NCBI GenBank assembly: GCA_023333565.1
Contig: JAJKFH010001315.1
Location: 1,116,001-1,180,000, forward strand
DNA length: 64,000 nt
Direction: 5' to 3'
Source: Puffinus mauretanicus
Lineage: Eukaryota > Chordata > Aves > Procellariiformes > Procellariidae
The notes below the pieces were generated by a model, which saw only the letters and a program-made list of their open reading frames with translations, was not told the origin of the DNA and made no database searches. This document shows positions 21,501 to 34,900 of this stretch, one piece after another. The position numbers were made by a program, and so were the translations under genes. The first letter of the stretch is position 1, and the number at the start of each line of letters is the position of its first letter.

Positions 21501-24254
21501 TTTTCAGTTGAAGGTCTACATCACATGAACTTCTTGGGTTTTCTGGAGAGGTGAAGTTTTTTTTTTTTGAAAAAAAACCATGAACCCAAGTTGGAGAAAC
21601 AACTGCGTCGTGTGGCTGATACAGCACATGGGAGTACGAAGTATTCCCGTTCCATCTGGTCTTGCACATCCACTCCCTGTACATATTAAATGTGATAGCT
21701 GTTAGGCATTAGTGTAGACCTGGAGATGGGCAGGACTAGTTTGCCATGCAAACATTTATCTGATGGCCCCATCCTATTTTCTAGAAACAAAGATTTCATT
21801 GTGATAAAGTGGACATCTTAAAGCATGGTAGGAGATAGGGGGATGTAACTGCACTTAACCTGAGCTTGGATTAGGCATATCTTGTATCTTGGAGTTTGCC
21901 AGTAAATAACAAAGTATATGATCGATGGAAATATGACTTTCTTAATCTGTAATTACAAAAAAGAAAAGGACAGTCTTGAAAATCCAGCAATCTTTCAAAT
22001 CATCTTAAGGCATATGGAACCTGAATCATCACAGTGAAATTCAACAGGGCTGTTCCTATTAGTGATCTAAGAATATGGATGTGGTTGAATACATGGAAAA
22101 CTGTATCTTGTTCCAGTTATCTTTATCACTGTAATAAATGATACTAATTCCCTCTCCCTTACAGACCTTATCTCATCTGTTTATAGTGTGGCATTTATTT
22201 TGTTTTGAGCTGGAAAGCAGTGCATGCCTAGATACTGTAAGATTGTAAGAGGCTTTATGAGTATAGCGTTTAAAAAGAATTGCTTGTGCTCTGGTTACTA
22301 GTTTGAACTGAGAAAAGATACTTATATTTCATACTCCTGAAAGCAGTAGCAGATTTGCTATAATATACCAGTTCAGAGTAATTTGCTCATAAACTATCAG
22401 TTCCAGAAAACTCCCAAATGTCTTGCACCTATTTTCTCTAGTAGGTGGCAAAACTGTAGTACCTCCCAAAAGCTGCTCTCAAGTCTGTAGGGTATGAAGG
22501 CTTTGCTTTGGTTCGTTTTTTTTAAAGCTCGGTAAAAAATTATGAATGAGAGAAATTCAGTTGTTGCTCAACATAGTCGCTACTGATAACTGATAGTTCG
22601 TTTTCAAAATTGGAAAATAAGAGCTATTCTAAATAGCCACTGTTGGTTTTAACACTATGGAATATTTCAAAGGTAAGTTTTAGAGGAAAAAAATTCATTC
22701 ACTAGTGCTGATACAGGAATGACAGAGGTTAATACCACTGACATCACGTTGGAACTGTATAGCATTTTGTTAATGGTTATTAATGCCCTGCTGCTGGGAG
22801 ACAGACAGTGCCAGCTGCCAGTTAGTGTCTCTCTGCGGGTGTGCCTAGGCCTCTGCTCGGAAGGGAGAGGGGCATGAGCAAGGCTCGAGTCTGCTCCCTA
22901 CCTAGTCATCCTTCCACTGAAACAGGAGGAGAGGAGATACGGAGAGAAGGTCGTTACAGCGCCTTGCTCCTGTCTCTGCTGACTTCAGAACAAGTCTCGG
23001 AGAGTGAAGCAGGAGCAGCAAACATCTACAGAGTGACATCCAGAAGGCACTGAGGACTTGGGTTCGATTCAGATCTTCCGGACTAAACTCAAGATACACA
23101 TCCTTTGGAAGAAAACAGCAAGAAATTCAGACAAACATGCATGGAAATGATACCAGCAGGCCTGGTGAAGAAGCCTAGGTTCATGTAAGAGAGCCTTAGA
23201 GCTTTGGACATCAGTGGAAAGAAGTCAGAAATGGTATAGAGTGAAGAAAAAAAGCCCTTGAGAGGAAGGGGAAGGAACTTTGTAATGGCAGAATGATGAT
23301 GGATATAGAGCAATTAATTAGCTTTGACTACATCATATTCGTTGTACATCCCGATTTGTAGGTTTAGCTGCCTCACTTGGGGCTAGCTATTACTTTGTGT
23401 AATACCTTCGAATTTCATCCACCATAAGGGAATGAAACAGATACAGAAAGGTGCAATACGTCAGTGTAGCGTATCAAATTGAGAACGGCATTTTTAGCAG
23501 TCTGTTCTGAACACAGGTTTAAGCCAGCATTAGATTATTCCTTAAGTGTATTGTTGTTATGACAAATCTGAAAGGAGCTAAAAGCATTTCAGTAGATGAA
23601 AAAAGGAAACTTTTATTTCCTTTCCCACAGCCTGGACCCAAAATGGGATTGCCAGCCAGGTTCACACAGCCTGGCCTTGTACCACGCAAGCACCCTCTGG
23701 TGAATGTGAGTGGAACACGTAGAGATCAGTTGTGAGTCCTGCGGGAGGAACTGCTTCACCAGGCCTCTCCAAATAATTCAGCTTCTAGATCTCTTTAAAT
23801 GCTGGTGTAATGTAACCTGAATAATAACACTGAGATTGTTTAGCAGAGAAATGCCTGATGGCCCAACGACGTTTTGATGATAACTGCCATCTGATGTGCC
23901 ACACAGACTATTGTATTCTCTTCCATGCTAAGAAAAAAATAGTATATCACTAGTTATGAGTGTTTTCTAAAAGGGAAGATGAGTGTTCAATTGCATGAAC
24001 CTCAGGTTTGGGGACACAATTTCATTTTAAAACCCATTAATTTTGCACACCCATTAATTACTAGAAATAAATGGAAACATCCATGTAATATTGTACATGT
24101 ACTCTCCAATTATATGGCCTAATACTCGAACACAATGTTTTGTACGGACATTTCATTTTCTCTGGCGGCTTTTACAGGTAGAGTTTCCCATACAAATAGT
24201 TTTCAGTCAGTTGCGTAATCTTCAGTGCAACATCCTGAGCTGAACTCGCAGGAG
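12551..24254. other. Gene desert or intron, nothing recognised
   Basis: I find no exon chain or RNA gene. Small features are a GC-richer stretch at about 12740-13080, a short TG microsatellite at about 13078-13096, and a T-run followed by an A-run near 21556-21580 that could form a hairpin. The GA-rich segment at about 22800-23090 reads like a noncoding transcript exon but has no clear boundaries. Confidence 0.4.
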
Positions 24255-24777
24255 CAGCGGATCAAGGGGAGCGGTTAATCCCCTCCCCACAGCATCGTGA
24301 GGAAGAGCATCTGAAGCCTTGCGTCCAGTTTTGGTCTCCCCTGTACAAGAAAGACATTGTCTTGTCATTGCCTCCAAGGCGAGGGGCTGGAGCACGTGCT
24401 ACACCAGGAGGGAGCTGGGCTTGTTCAGCCTGAAGAAGAGAAGGTGAAAGGGAGTCCCTGTCTATCACTGTCCACAACTACCTGCTGGGAGGGTGCATAG
24501 AAGATAGAGTCAGACTTGTCTTGGACAGGATGAGAGGCAAGAGGCCCAAGTTGGAGCAAGAGAAATTCTAACTAAATGCTAGAAAAAATACTCCCAAAGA
24601 GCATGCTAGGCTTTGGAGCAGGGGCCCAGAGAGCAGGTGGCATCTCTGTCCTTGGAAATGCTCAGAATTTGACTGTGTAAGTCCTGAGCAACTTGGTCTA
24701 GCATGGTGCTACTCTAATCATTAGACTAGAGACCGCTGGAGGTCCATGCCAACCGCTATGTGTCTGTGATTCTGTGG
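24255..24777 (+). mobile_element. CR1 LINE fragment (3' end), sense orientation
   Basis: The characteristic CR1 3' blocks occur in order: a GCGTCCAGTTTTGGTCTCCCC segment, GAGCTGGGCTTGTTCAGCCTG, AGAAGAGAAGG, ACAGGATGAGAGGCAAGAGG, CTTGGAAATGCTCAGAA, GAGGTCCATGCCAACC, and the terminal TGTGATTCTGTGG. The copy is diverged from the consensus and has internal deletions, so it is older than the one at 4104-4420. It is truncated at its 5' end and has no open coding sequence. Confidence 0.92.
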
Positions 24778-25010
24778 TAATACTTTGAAATGAAAAAGAT
24801 AAATGGAACTATTCGCAGAGGGTATTTTTTCTTGTGTAATTCACAGTGCCTTGAATTCCATGTAAATGGAGAACTTTCTAATGGAGCTTGCTTTGCAAGC
24901 AGTTTATCTGGCATAGAGTAGATTTGATACGAAACAACAATTGCAAAGCCAACAATGCATGTAGTTAACAGTCCTTTCATTTTTTTTAAGCCTATCTCAG
25001 CGACAAGCAT
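24756..25010 (-). CDS. Candidate small membrane-anchor ORF, unrecognised
   Basis: The 84-residue open frame starts at an ATG with A at -3. It begins MLVAEIGLKKMKG, then has a hydrophobic segment of about 18 residues (LLTTCIVGFAIVVSYQIY, residues 14-31), then a hydrophilic Lys-rich part. This layout is that of a type II membrane protein, as in Golgi glycosyl- or sulfotransferases, but no catalytic motif follows. The last few codons run into the 3' tip of the CR1 copy, so if the exon is real it must splice before that. Chance is the leading alternative. Confidence 0.2.
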   Translation of the reverse strand: MLVAEIGLKKMKGLLTTCIVGFAIVVSYQIYSMPDKLLAKQAPLESSPFTWNSRHCELHKKKYPLRIVPFIFFISKYYHRITDT

Positions 25011-25840
25011 CTTCCATAGTAACTTTTCAGTGCCAAGTTAAGTTGTCCGGTTTTAAGGATTTTCTTTAATGGTAGCTAATTAAAATAGTTCATGTTGTTT
25101 TTTCCAGTTGCTCAGACTCCTCCTGTAATTATTACAGTAATTTTCAAAGAAAAAGTTGTGTAACTCCAAACATGACTCTTTCGAAGAACTTCAGAATGAA
25201 AATAACATTGGAATTCTGTATTTCTTCAAGAGAATAGACTTGTACTTGTTAAGCTCTAATCTTTGATTACTTTTTACTCTGTTGGTAAATAATATTTAGA
25301 AGATTTCAATTGCAGCAACTCAAACCTGTCTTTTCATTTACATTTCAAATCTCTGCAAATCAAACAAAAGCAGAATGAATCTAGGGAAGCCTCCACTCAT
25401 CCCAGCATAACCAGCATCGTGCACTTTAGTGCAATATATTTCTAGGTTTTGCCTCTCGACATTTTTCTTTTGGAGCTGGGCGAAGAGGAGAATTTGGCTT
25501 TTACAGTTAATCTCTTGTTTCCAGTAGAATATTTTGGGATAGTCATCAAACTTGTATTTTGCACATTTACCTTTTCTTAGTCATGCAGATAAATGTTGTA
25601 TTACAGATAGTACTGGCACAAAAAAGTAGCAAGGTCAAAGGACACTAGTAGCAAGACTGGAGGATCATTACCCCTGAGCTTATTGCTTCAAACAAAGAGG
25701 AGCAACTTTATGTTGATTTGTATTTTCTGTGCTAATGTGCAAAGTCCTAAGCAGACTAAAAAAAAAATTCAAATCCAACAAGCTATGTTGTTGGCTTTTC
25801 CATTTTCTATAGTCCTTGAGCAAAGACAACGGAAATAGGC

Positions 25841-25900
25841 GGTTAGGTTAGGTTAGGTTAGGTTAGGTTAGGTTAGGTTAGGTTAGGTTAGGTTAGGTTA
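25841..25900 (+). repeat. Perfect (GGTTA)12 array, telomere-like pentamer
   Basis: Twelve consecutive identical copies of GGTTA (equivalently TTAGG) occupy 60 bp without a mismatch. The vertebrate telomere unit is the hexamer TTAGGG; TTAGG is the unit of most insects. The array is interstitial, with unique-looking DNA on both sides and bird CR1 about 1 kb away. It is most simply a simple-sequence expansion or a slipped, repair-inserted telomere-like array. Its perfection indicates youth. Confidence 0.98.
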
Positions 25901-28900
25901 GCCCTGCCCCATAGTAGCGGATGTTCCTTAGAATTAACCCAGCTACAGGTGACTCCTTTTATTCTCTCCCAAATGTCTCACAGATTAGGTTCACCTGAAC
26001 CTTCCCCACCTGGAAATCAATCTGAGGCAGTCCCCAGACTTGGTGTTTCATATCTCAATCACTTCTAAGTCTGGAACTATGACTGTAAAGGAGAATGGAC
26101 GGATCAGGGAACAGCAATTTGGTTGAGTGCTCTTTGCAAAGAGGTGAGATGGAGCTGCTCCATGAGTTGTGTGTTGTGCAGTACGAGAGCGATGCACCTG
26201 AGCACAGCCCCGGCCTCCCTGGCCGAGCTGGCTGCAGGTGTGGGCACTTGGGCAGGATTGCTGTGCCCCAGGTGGAAGGCAGTGGGGGGGAAAGGAGGGG
26301 TACAGCAGCCTTCTGGGAAGAGCAGTAGGGGAGACAGGCTTCTGGAAGGTGCACTAGCTGAAGTGAACTCCAGTGATGCGGAGTTTTCCACGGCGCAGCA
26401 ATGAGCATCTGAAAGGTACTTTAATCTTAAAGTGATAATCAATGAGTACAAGGTCATTTCTGAAGGATAAAATGGAAGTGTGGCTGGGGTGGGGGTTATT
26501 TTTTGGCATTACGGGTTTGGGGGTTTTTTGAGCATACGGAAATATGGTAACAGATTCTGCTGCCTTTTATTATGCTTATAATGAATGTAACTGACCCTTG
26601 AAGCTTCATTTATTGTTCTGGAGTTTTAGCTGGTGAAAGGGAAGTTAAAAGTAATTTCCAGAATCTGTTCTATAACAGATGAAGGTCTTACAGAAGAGCA
26701 GTCAGGTATGTTCCAATGCACTGAGACTTTGGTTTTTCTCCTGGGTCTTGCATTATGAGTCTGTTCAAAGTAATTCACTTCTTTCAGGTTTTGACTATGT
26801 TGGCATTTCCCTCTGTTGCCAGAGTGGTATCTGTGTGGAAGTTAATCATCCTTTATTTGTGTAAAGATGAACTGCTTGTCTGGAAACCTGGGTGGAATGG
26901 TTGAAGTCATGTGCCACAGGCTGGTTATCAGCATATGTAACTGCTACGTACAGAACTGTACATCAAGCTACTTCTGGCTGGGTCTCTTGGGTTTTTTGAG
27001 CTGAATTCTGAGTCTGTTTGTTGACCCTAGTGTATGTGTATGGGAGGGGGAGCAGGGTCTGCCTTCATTGGAAGAGGGTAGGACTTCTGAGTTGGTCAAG
27101 ACAGCAAGAACTAGTGAAGATTTCTTCATGATGTGATATGTCACTTGTATGCTCACTGTAGAGATGAGTAACTCCCTAATTTGAAATCATGCATGTCAAG
27201 GTAACCTCTTCACTAGCTCTGTGAGAGCAGCAGCATAAAGCTCACTTAATTATCAAACAGACTTCTAGGAGTAAAGTCATTATACCCTTCCCCTAGAAAC
27301 AGGTAGTATCCTAAATGGCTTCACTTAAACAACTCCAGGAGTTTTAGTATGAGAAATGCTGAGGAGAACTTGTTTTCCTGCTTTTCTTCCCCTCTTCTTA
27401 GAAAACTGTGAAGGACTTGCACTCCTCTCACTTCATGGGAGGTGTGTTAATTTAGCGTAGGCTTTTATATGAGAACAGGTTTAGAGTTGTGTTGCCAAAT
27501 TGATAATATCAGAGGAAGGTGTAACAGCATAAGGAAAAAATAAAGCTGAATACCTCTAAACTAAAGGTGCAAACTGCAGGTGTGAACAAGCTGCAAAGCT
27601 ATTCACGTGGTGAAGGAAATGAGGGGAACTTATTTCATTGAGAGCTGAAGATGTTAAAGAAACACCTTGTGTAGAAAGGATCCAGCCAAACACTGGGGAT
27701 GGGGCTTGGCTGTGGGGAAGCAGGTGATGCTCCAAAGCTTGTTTTCTGTAAAGGGGTACAGTATAGGGCTTATAAACATGAAAACTTCAGTCACATGCCT
27801 CTAAAGAACATCTCTTCAACTTGTATGCATTATAAATAAAGCGGATTAAAAGGGGAAGAGTTTACTTTCTTCAAGTAAAGAAATATCTGGAAACAGTCGA
27901 GTGAATCAGACTTGTCTTACGAAAAGAATGGTGTAATAAGTCAACCTTGCAGGCTAGCATAAGCATCTGTCTCTGCATCTGTACATATGCCATCATCAAA
28001 TTGCAGAACAGAATTGATAAGGACAGTGCGAGATTTTGGTTAGTAAGGCTTAAGGAGGAGGGCAGCTCCTTGTCTTCAGAGATTGCTTTCTTTTTAAAAA
28101 TAGAGGGCTTAGTTTCCACTGCCACAACCCTGTGGCGATTGGCAGCGCTTCAGCCTGATCTATGAACTTAAAACACATTTGATCTGTATGATGGTGCTTA
28201 CTGCCAGGTCCTGCGACTCCACCTGAATAACTATAACATGCTCATAAATCAGGGGAGAGCATTCCTCTGTGACACCATCCCAAATGCCCTACTGAGCTGA
28301 AGCCTGTGTTAGCCATCAACGCCTCTTACATAAACATGTCATACTTTAAAGTAGGGTCTTACAAAAAGCACAAACAATATACTGGCATAGAGGGGCCACA
28401 CAAAGTCAAGAGCTGTTAAGTGGGGGGAAGAGGACGGGGAAAATCTCTTGATGATAAATATATCTCTACCAGGTACATGTGGAAAGAAAATAGCTAAGCC
28501 TAGGTTACATTCCTTTCAAAGTGAAATAGTCAAATGTGGAAATGGTTGTCTTATTCCGTGTAAAACTTTGAAGTTAGGAGTCACCAGCAAAATAATGGTG
28601 CAGGAAACTTTGACTGCTGTTGCATTCACTTCAGCCTGGTCAGTGACTACCCCACACCTCGTGCATCGCTGTTTCTTGCTTAACAAGACCTGCATGCTGG
28701 ATCTTTGTGCAAGATTAATTGTTCTTCTAATCTTAAAATGGTGTAGTTAAGAAGCATGACAGATTTCTTTACAGGACCACTTGAAACTGTCACGTGCCGT
28801 GAGATTGTGTATCTAGATCTTGAAGTAGTCTGTGTATCTGATTAGGTAGTAAAAAAAGCTGGTTTGCATTTGGTCTACTATAGAAAGCCAAGTAAGAACT

Positions 28901-31900
28901 ATGGCTTGGTCCTGTATGTGCATTCAAAACTACTTGCTAATTCTCGCTTAAAGTCACCTCGTCCGCTGGTGCCAACCTTGTGGCAGTAGTTCCTGTCTGC
29001 CTGCTCTTAATCCTTGCACAAGCTGATGCCAATTTTAGGGATGATGAGAGAAATGTTAAGGAGCACCTCAGGCACACCTTTGTTACACTGCACAGCTGAC
29101 TGACTTGGAAAACTCCTGTGTTTGTGTCGGTGCAGCCTTTGATCTGAATGGGTAAGGAAAGTGCTCCCAACAACAGCAGCTGGAACACACACAGCCAGGA
29201 GTGCCACTGGGCCGTAAACAGTGGCTCCAGCCGTCCTTGTCAGATGGGTCACAAATCACGGGGGCTGACAGGTGCCTGTGCTGCTGTCCTGCGCGCGGGG
29301 TGTGCCTTGGTGTGGAGCAGCAGGTAGGGAACCTGCGTGGTGGGTGGCCAGCTTGTGACTTCAGTACAAATAACTCAAATTCTCTGCTCCGGAGCAGCCT
29401 GTTGCACAACTTGGTGCAGAAATAGAAACATTTGCTTTTCTTTAAAGTGGGCTGACTGCTGCTTGTGCTCTCACTTCAGGGTGGGTTGGCAGCACCGTGT
29501 AGCTGCCACAGGACTTATTCTGCATCTCAAAGCAGAGCTGCTCAGACAGGTGCAGCAGCCTTTGTCAGACTAGTATTTCTGTATAAACTGCTATCTTGCT
29601 GTTTCCACCAGCACTTCCCTCAAATGTGTTTTAAACTTCTGCCACTAACAAACTGGTATTAGTAGCTTGTAGTTAGTAATAAACTGTTGCTTTAAAACCA
29701 GTTCTACGCTCTGTAACGGTCATGATAACCTTAAGGTTAAGTTGTAGTGTTAAGGCAAGTGCTTTTTGTGGAACACCTGAGCCTGCAGTTCCTCAGTTGC
29801 TCATACTGGGATCCTGCCTTCAGCACCCAGGTTTCTTTCCCAAGGAGGGAGATCCAGCATGCAGGGAGGCATAAGTAGGCTTCATCCCAGAAGGGCTTCA
29901 GGGTGTTTGGACTTTTTTTAGGGATATCTAATCTATCACTAGGAGTAATTTCTCTTTTCTAAATGTAGCTGGAGGAATTGATGAGTATTACTGTGTTGTG
30001 GGAGCCTGAACCATAGTTCATATTTGATTGTGATGACCTTCCAAACATGCATGTGGGAGACGTGACACAATCTCTTTCTACTGTCTGCTTAGAATTGGTT
30101 TTTACTGCCTTACCCTCTACCTGTATACATTAATTTCTGTGCTGCTCTTATCCCCTCACCACCTCCTTCTGTATATAATTTAAGGTCTTTAGGGCCTGAT
30201 CCAAAGCAACCAACCTGGAGTAGGTGGCTGTTTTCCTCCTAACACCTCGTTCATGTTAACTGGAAGCAACTCTCACGTCATGTAGGCAGTGTGGTGCCTT
30301 GTGCAGGTCTGTGCTTTTACACCCCAGCCTTCGGTGAAGCAGGCAAGCTTTTGGTCGGAGTGAATAGCTTCTACACGACTTTTTTTAGAACCACAAGGCA
30401 AAGGCTGAAACAGCAGCTCTAAACGTGCGCTGCCCTTGGGGGAGGCTCCTTGCTGCTGTGCAGCTGTTGTGAGGGCCGGGGAGGACGAGGGCCTTCACAG
30501 GGGAGTGCCACATGTGCTTAGGCAGCTCTTGGCAATCAGCAGTCCCGCCTGAAGTCAACTTCTGTTTAGGTGGTGGTGTTTTTTTTTTTCCAGAGAGTCA
30601 CTTGATAGGGTGTAATCCTGTAAGATGCTCAGCAAAGAAGCTGCTACAGTAAAGTATTTCTGCAGATGCTTAATTTTCAGTGAATAAGTGGTCCTTTTAT
30701 GTGGGTGGGAGCACTCATGTGCTTAAAGTTAAGCATGTGCTTAAGTGCTTTCTTGGATCAGGGCCAAAATGCTAATGTGCTGGAGGTTCCCCTGCTTTCT
30801 CAAGTAACAGGCAGTGTTCAGGACCTTCGTATGGACCCCTGGGCCTGCAAGATTACTGAAATACACCCATGACTGACAAGTATTAGACACTTATGTTCTT
30901 AAACTTTTCATTTTCAGTAAAAACTTCATGAGTTTTTGCTATATTCTAACTTTAACACTTTGTGTACAAGAATAGTTCTTGACTAGGCTGGTGGCGGACT
31001 TGAAGAAAAATCTATTTGCTGACTTCAAACTAGTTTTATTTAATAGGATATTTTATTTTTCTGTTTGAGAACAAAAAAAAGCTTCCTGCAGCATTTTCTG
31101 CTCTGACCCCTTATCTTTAAACTCTTCCTGCTACACTTCTGGAAGAACATAAGCCTTTGACAGGCACCACTAAGATGTTAAATTCAAACTACTGAGAGTC
31201 TCTTGTGTGATGTTGCACTATTGATAATAGCCTGCTTTGATGACAGTACTGGTAACGAGCCCAAAGTACACAGGTTGGGGATGTGACAGGGGTGCGCACC
31301 TGTCTCGGGCGAGGAGCGCTAGGTCTTCCCCTGCGGCCGCCTTCTCGGTGGCTGTGCTAATCACCAGGAGTGACACTCGCCATGCCCGACAGACCGAGGA
31401 ACGTAGCAGGGTGTTGTGAGTCTAAATACACAGCTGCTTCTCAGATTATAATGTGAAGGTTCAGAGGTCAGTGCAGTAAAAGCAGATAAAATTATGCTCA
31501 CTACCACCACCATGCCACATCAAAATGGTAAATTGTTTGTTTTATAGTGGGTCTGTCAAGCTATTTGCCTCTACTATAGCAAACACATGAATTTTTCAGA
31601 TCAGTTGTAGTGTTTTAAAAATAAAGGGGTTTGTTTTCTAAATATCATGTTAGAGATTTCTTTCTATCCACTGTTCTTTGACTGCTGCTGGAAAATAGAA
31701 CTTTTTAGACTTTAAAGTGTTTGCTCTGTGGCCAGCCTGGAATGAGGTGGCCAAGCTTTGAGGCTTGGCAGCAGGGTGAGGGTGTGGGGCCGGCAGTGCT
31801 GCAGGATTTGTCTGCTCCAGCCATGCTCTGTGTGGGCACGGCAGCCTGTGGGCTCTCCCTCAGATACCTGGGACCCAAAGCTAAGCTGTGGGCAGATGGC

Positions 31901-34900
31901 TGTACACATGATGAGCCATCTAGGTTAATAACATGGGCAGTGATGTTGTCAGCCATTCTGTGCATAGCTACTGCTTCTGTTTCTATTTAGCAAATAGGGC
32001 AGATCTTTATCCTGTGTGCAGCATCCATTCACTTTTTTCAAAATTGAACATTTCTGTTTCCAGTCACACCTTCTGTTAATCTTTTGCCATCAGCAACGGT
32101 TTTGAAAGGAGCTGTGGAGGTGTTCCTGTCCTCTCTTCCAAACTGTGGACTGCAAGTCTCAGATGCTTTGCTCCAGAGTGGATGATCCCAAGGAAATTGG
32201 GTGATGCTCCTGGTTGATTTGAGGTGGTGCTCTGTGTCAGGGCTCAGAATACTTCTGAACCTCTTGATCTTAAGAGTTCGTCCAAGGTGGACCTGTTGCA
32301 TGTGAATTTTGGGACAGCCCTCTGCCAAGCTGGTGCCAGGATCCTGTGTTGTTACTCATGTGAGGAGCCAGCACCCAATATGAGCTTAGACTGTCTGCAG
32401 ATCGCACTTGGCCCTCAGAGGAGTTTGGGGGGAGGCGATAATTCTCAAGCTGTTATCCTCCGTCACCATAGGGCAGATGGGAATAGCTGGAGGCCGTGCA
32501 AAGTGCCCAGGGGTGCTTTAAGCCCTGAGGGCACTGAGACTTCCCAACCAGGTAGGCAGTGGTGCCCACCATGAAGCTGGTCATGAGCATGTTTCAGTAG
32601 GTGAGATGGTGAGGATGGCTTTTTCCTCCTGGCTCGTCTATGGGGCAGTGTAGATACAGCCAGAAACAGTTTGAGCTCGGTAAACACCTCTAGAACTACT
32701 TGTTTAGTCACTCTGTATTTATTGGGAGGCTGAAGGGAAGAGCCTCTCTGGTGTCCTCTCCACTCTGGAATTTGTATTGAACAAGGGATGGGGCTTGTAA
32801 CAAACTTGCTGAACTAAGAGTGAGAACCAGGCTGGAAAAAAACATAAGAACTTAAACATGTAGGGTATGTGATGCTTTCTCCAGCTTTGACTTTTTTTGA
32901 GTTCCTTTTTATTGTGAATTGCTTGTTAATTTTTTGTTAAATTCTTTGACCATAACTGTGACCAAAGAGAGGAATGCATTTGACAAGTGCAATAAAGCAA
33001 CTGTTCCATGTTTATGGCAAGTGCTATACTTTTATGCTATTAATTCAAATTGCCTGGATTCTTATAAAACTGGGACAGTGTAGGATTACCTACCTTGCTG
33101 GAACACAGTTGAAATGGATCATACTACAAAGTAGTACACATCTCCCTATCAAGTTTTAGAGGAAATAATCTTGGAGTCATGGGGTAGGCATATGTCTCTG
33201 GAGCACAACTGTTTTGGATGCATTTTTGTATCCAGCAACAGTTGGAAGCCTCTACAAAGAAATAATAGAAAAATGCCATTAAGTAAAATGCAATAGTTCA
33301 GTGTAAAAGAATAACACTTGCACTGCATGTGAGGTAATGACGCTTGCTAGGCTACAGATAACTTCAAAAATGCATTTTGCTGCAGTACTGTGAATAAGCA
33401 GAGAAGGCAGTGCTAGGTGACTTCAGTAGTCAGTCCTCTTGGAAGAGGAAAAGCGTTGAGAAGTGTATGTGGGGAAGCTCTTGTAGTATTGAGAAAATAC
33501 TAGCACTGAAGGCTACATGGTGAAGCTTCCTTTGAACAGACTTCTGCTGAAAACCAGAGGTGTGTGAATAATGGGTTATTTTTCTTCAGTTTGGTGGCTG
33601 GACAGGCAAAGAAAAATTATTTGGGGCCAGTCAAACTTTTTAGAGAATGAAGAAAGCATTAATGTGTTCCAAGAACAAGACACTGCTTCAATTTCAGGGA
33701 TTTTTAAACTTTTTTCCTAAATAAAAACAAGAAATCTGTTTTTTACAGGGTAGAATTCAGAAGTCATGTACAGCTCCAAGATAGCTGTGGGAGGGAGTGT
33801 GGGGGTCTCCACCTCTTTAGATGTGGCTGGTAGGGTGAGCATGTATGTTACAAAGCCGCTGACGTTGTCCTGTGAGCCTGGCAGAGCAGAAAAAGGGTCT
33901 GAATTCAAGTTTCTGTATCTGAAAATAGTTCTGACCACTGAATGAAGGATATGAAGCAGAAAAGCTAACAAGAATGACCATAGTGAACAGTACCTGAGTT
34001 TCCATGCAGAGGTAACTTCAAAATATAGCGTTTTCTGTTACACTGGGGGAGGAATGGGGACGGGGCAGGACGGACACCCCCAAATAAGCTGGGAAGGCTC
34101 TCTTAGTTAAACCTTGCCCAACACTACTTGAGTTTAGGGTCAGTTCAGATAAGTAATTGAATACTAACTGTTGAATTGAAACACATCTAAGTATGCTTAC
34201 ATTTTCTTTGAAGCCTGGTCCTAAAGATTTTTGGTACTGAAACAAAGATAAGCTGCTCGGCTGTCAGTGTCTCCTTCCAGGGAAGGACTGTCTGCTATGC
34301 TGTACTTGATCTTCGTGTCCATGGCGCGCTTGGTCATTTCTGGTCCATGACTGCAACCCGATAGCCAGGGCTAAATCTTCAGCGTCTTGTTGAAGTGACT
34401 CTACTGAAAAGCACGGGGCTAGTCACCATGACAAGAATAGCTTGTACTTAGGATCTGAGTGGGACCAAGGCACCTGGATTTCAGAGTTGGCCGCTTGTGT
34501 GGCGAAATGGCTAATCCCTCTTTTTGTCAGCTCCTCATCTTTAAGGGAAACTTCTCTCCTTTGCTGTCTTAGTTCCCTTGTGGTGGCTGTACTTACTGAG
34601 GAGTTACTATGCAAATGTATGGGTGGCTTCTTGAACTGCGGTATTTGAGACTTAAGTGTCACTTGACCTTGAGGTCAGTGGACCTCACTGTTCATCTTGG
34701 ACAGTTTTGTTGTCAGACTTCTGTTCTGGAAATGCAGATGGGTTCCTCGCTGTCACGCTCACCAGTGACAAATATAAGGCAACCAAAAGAGACTTATCAC
34801 TAATCCTGCAAAATTAATTTCATAAGAGTTGATCACTGAACAAGAAAATACAGCTGGGAAGACAGTGTAAGATATCCTTACGTGGTTTGAGGCAACTTTC

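Noticed and set aside
25841..25900. TTAGG array as a chromosome end or insect contamination
   Set aside because: It is short and interstitial. Bird CR1 elements lie in the same continuous sequence, one about 1 kb away.
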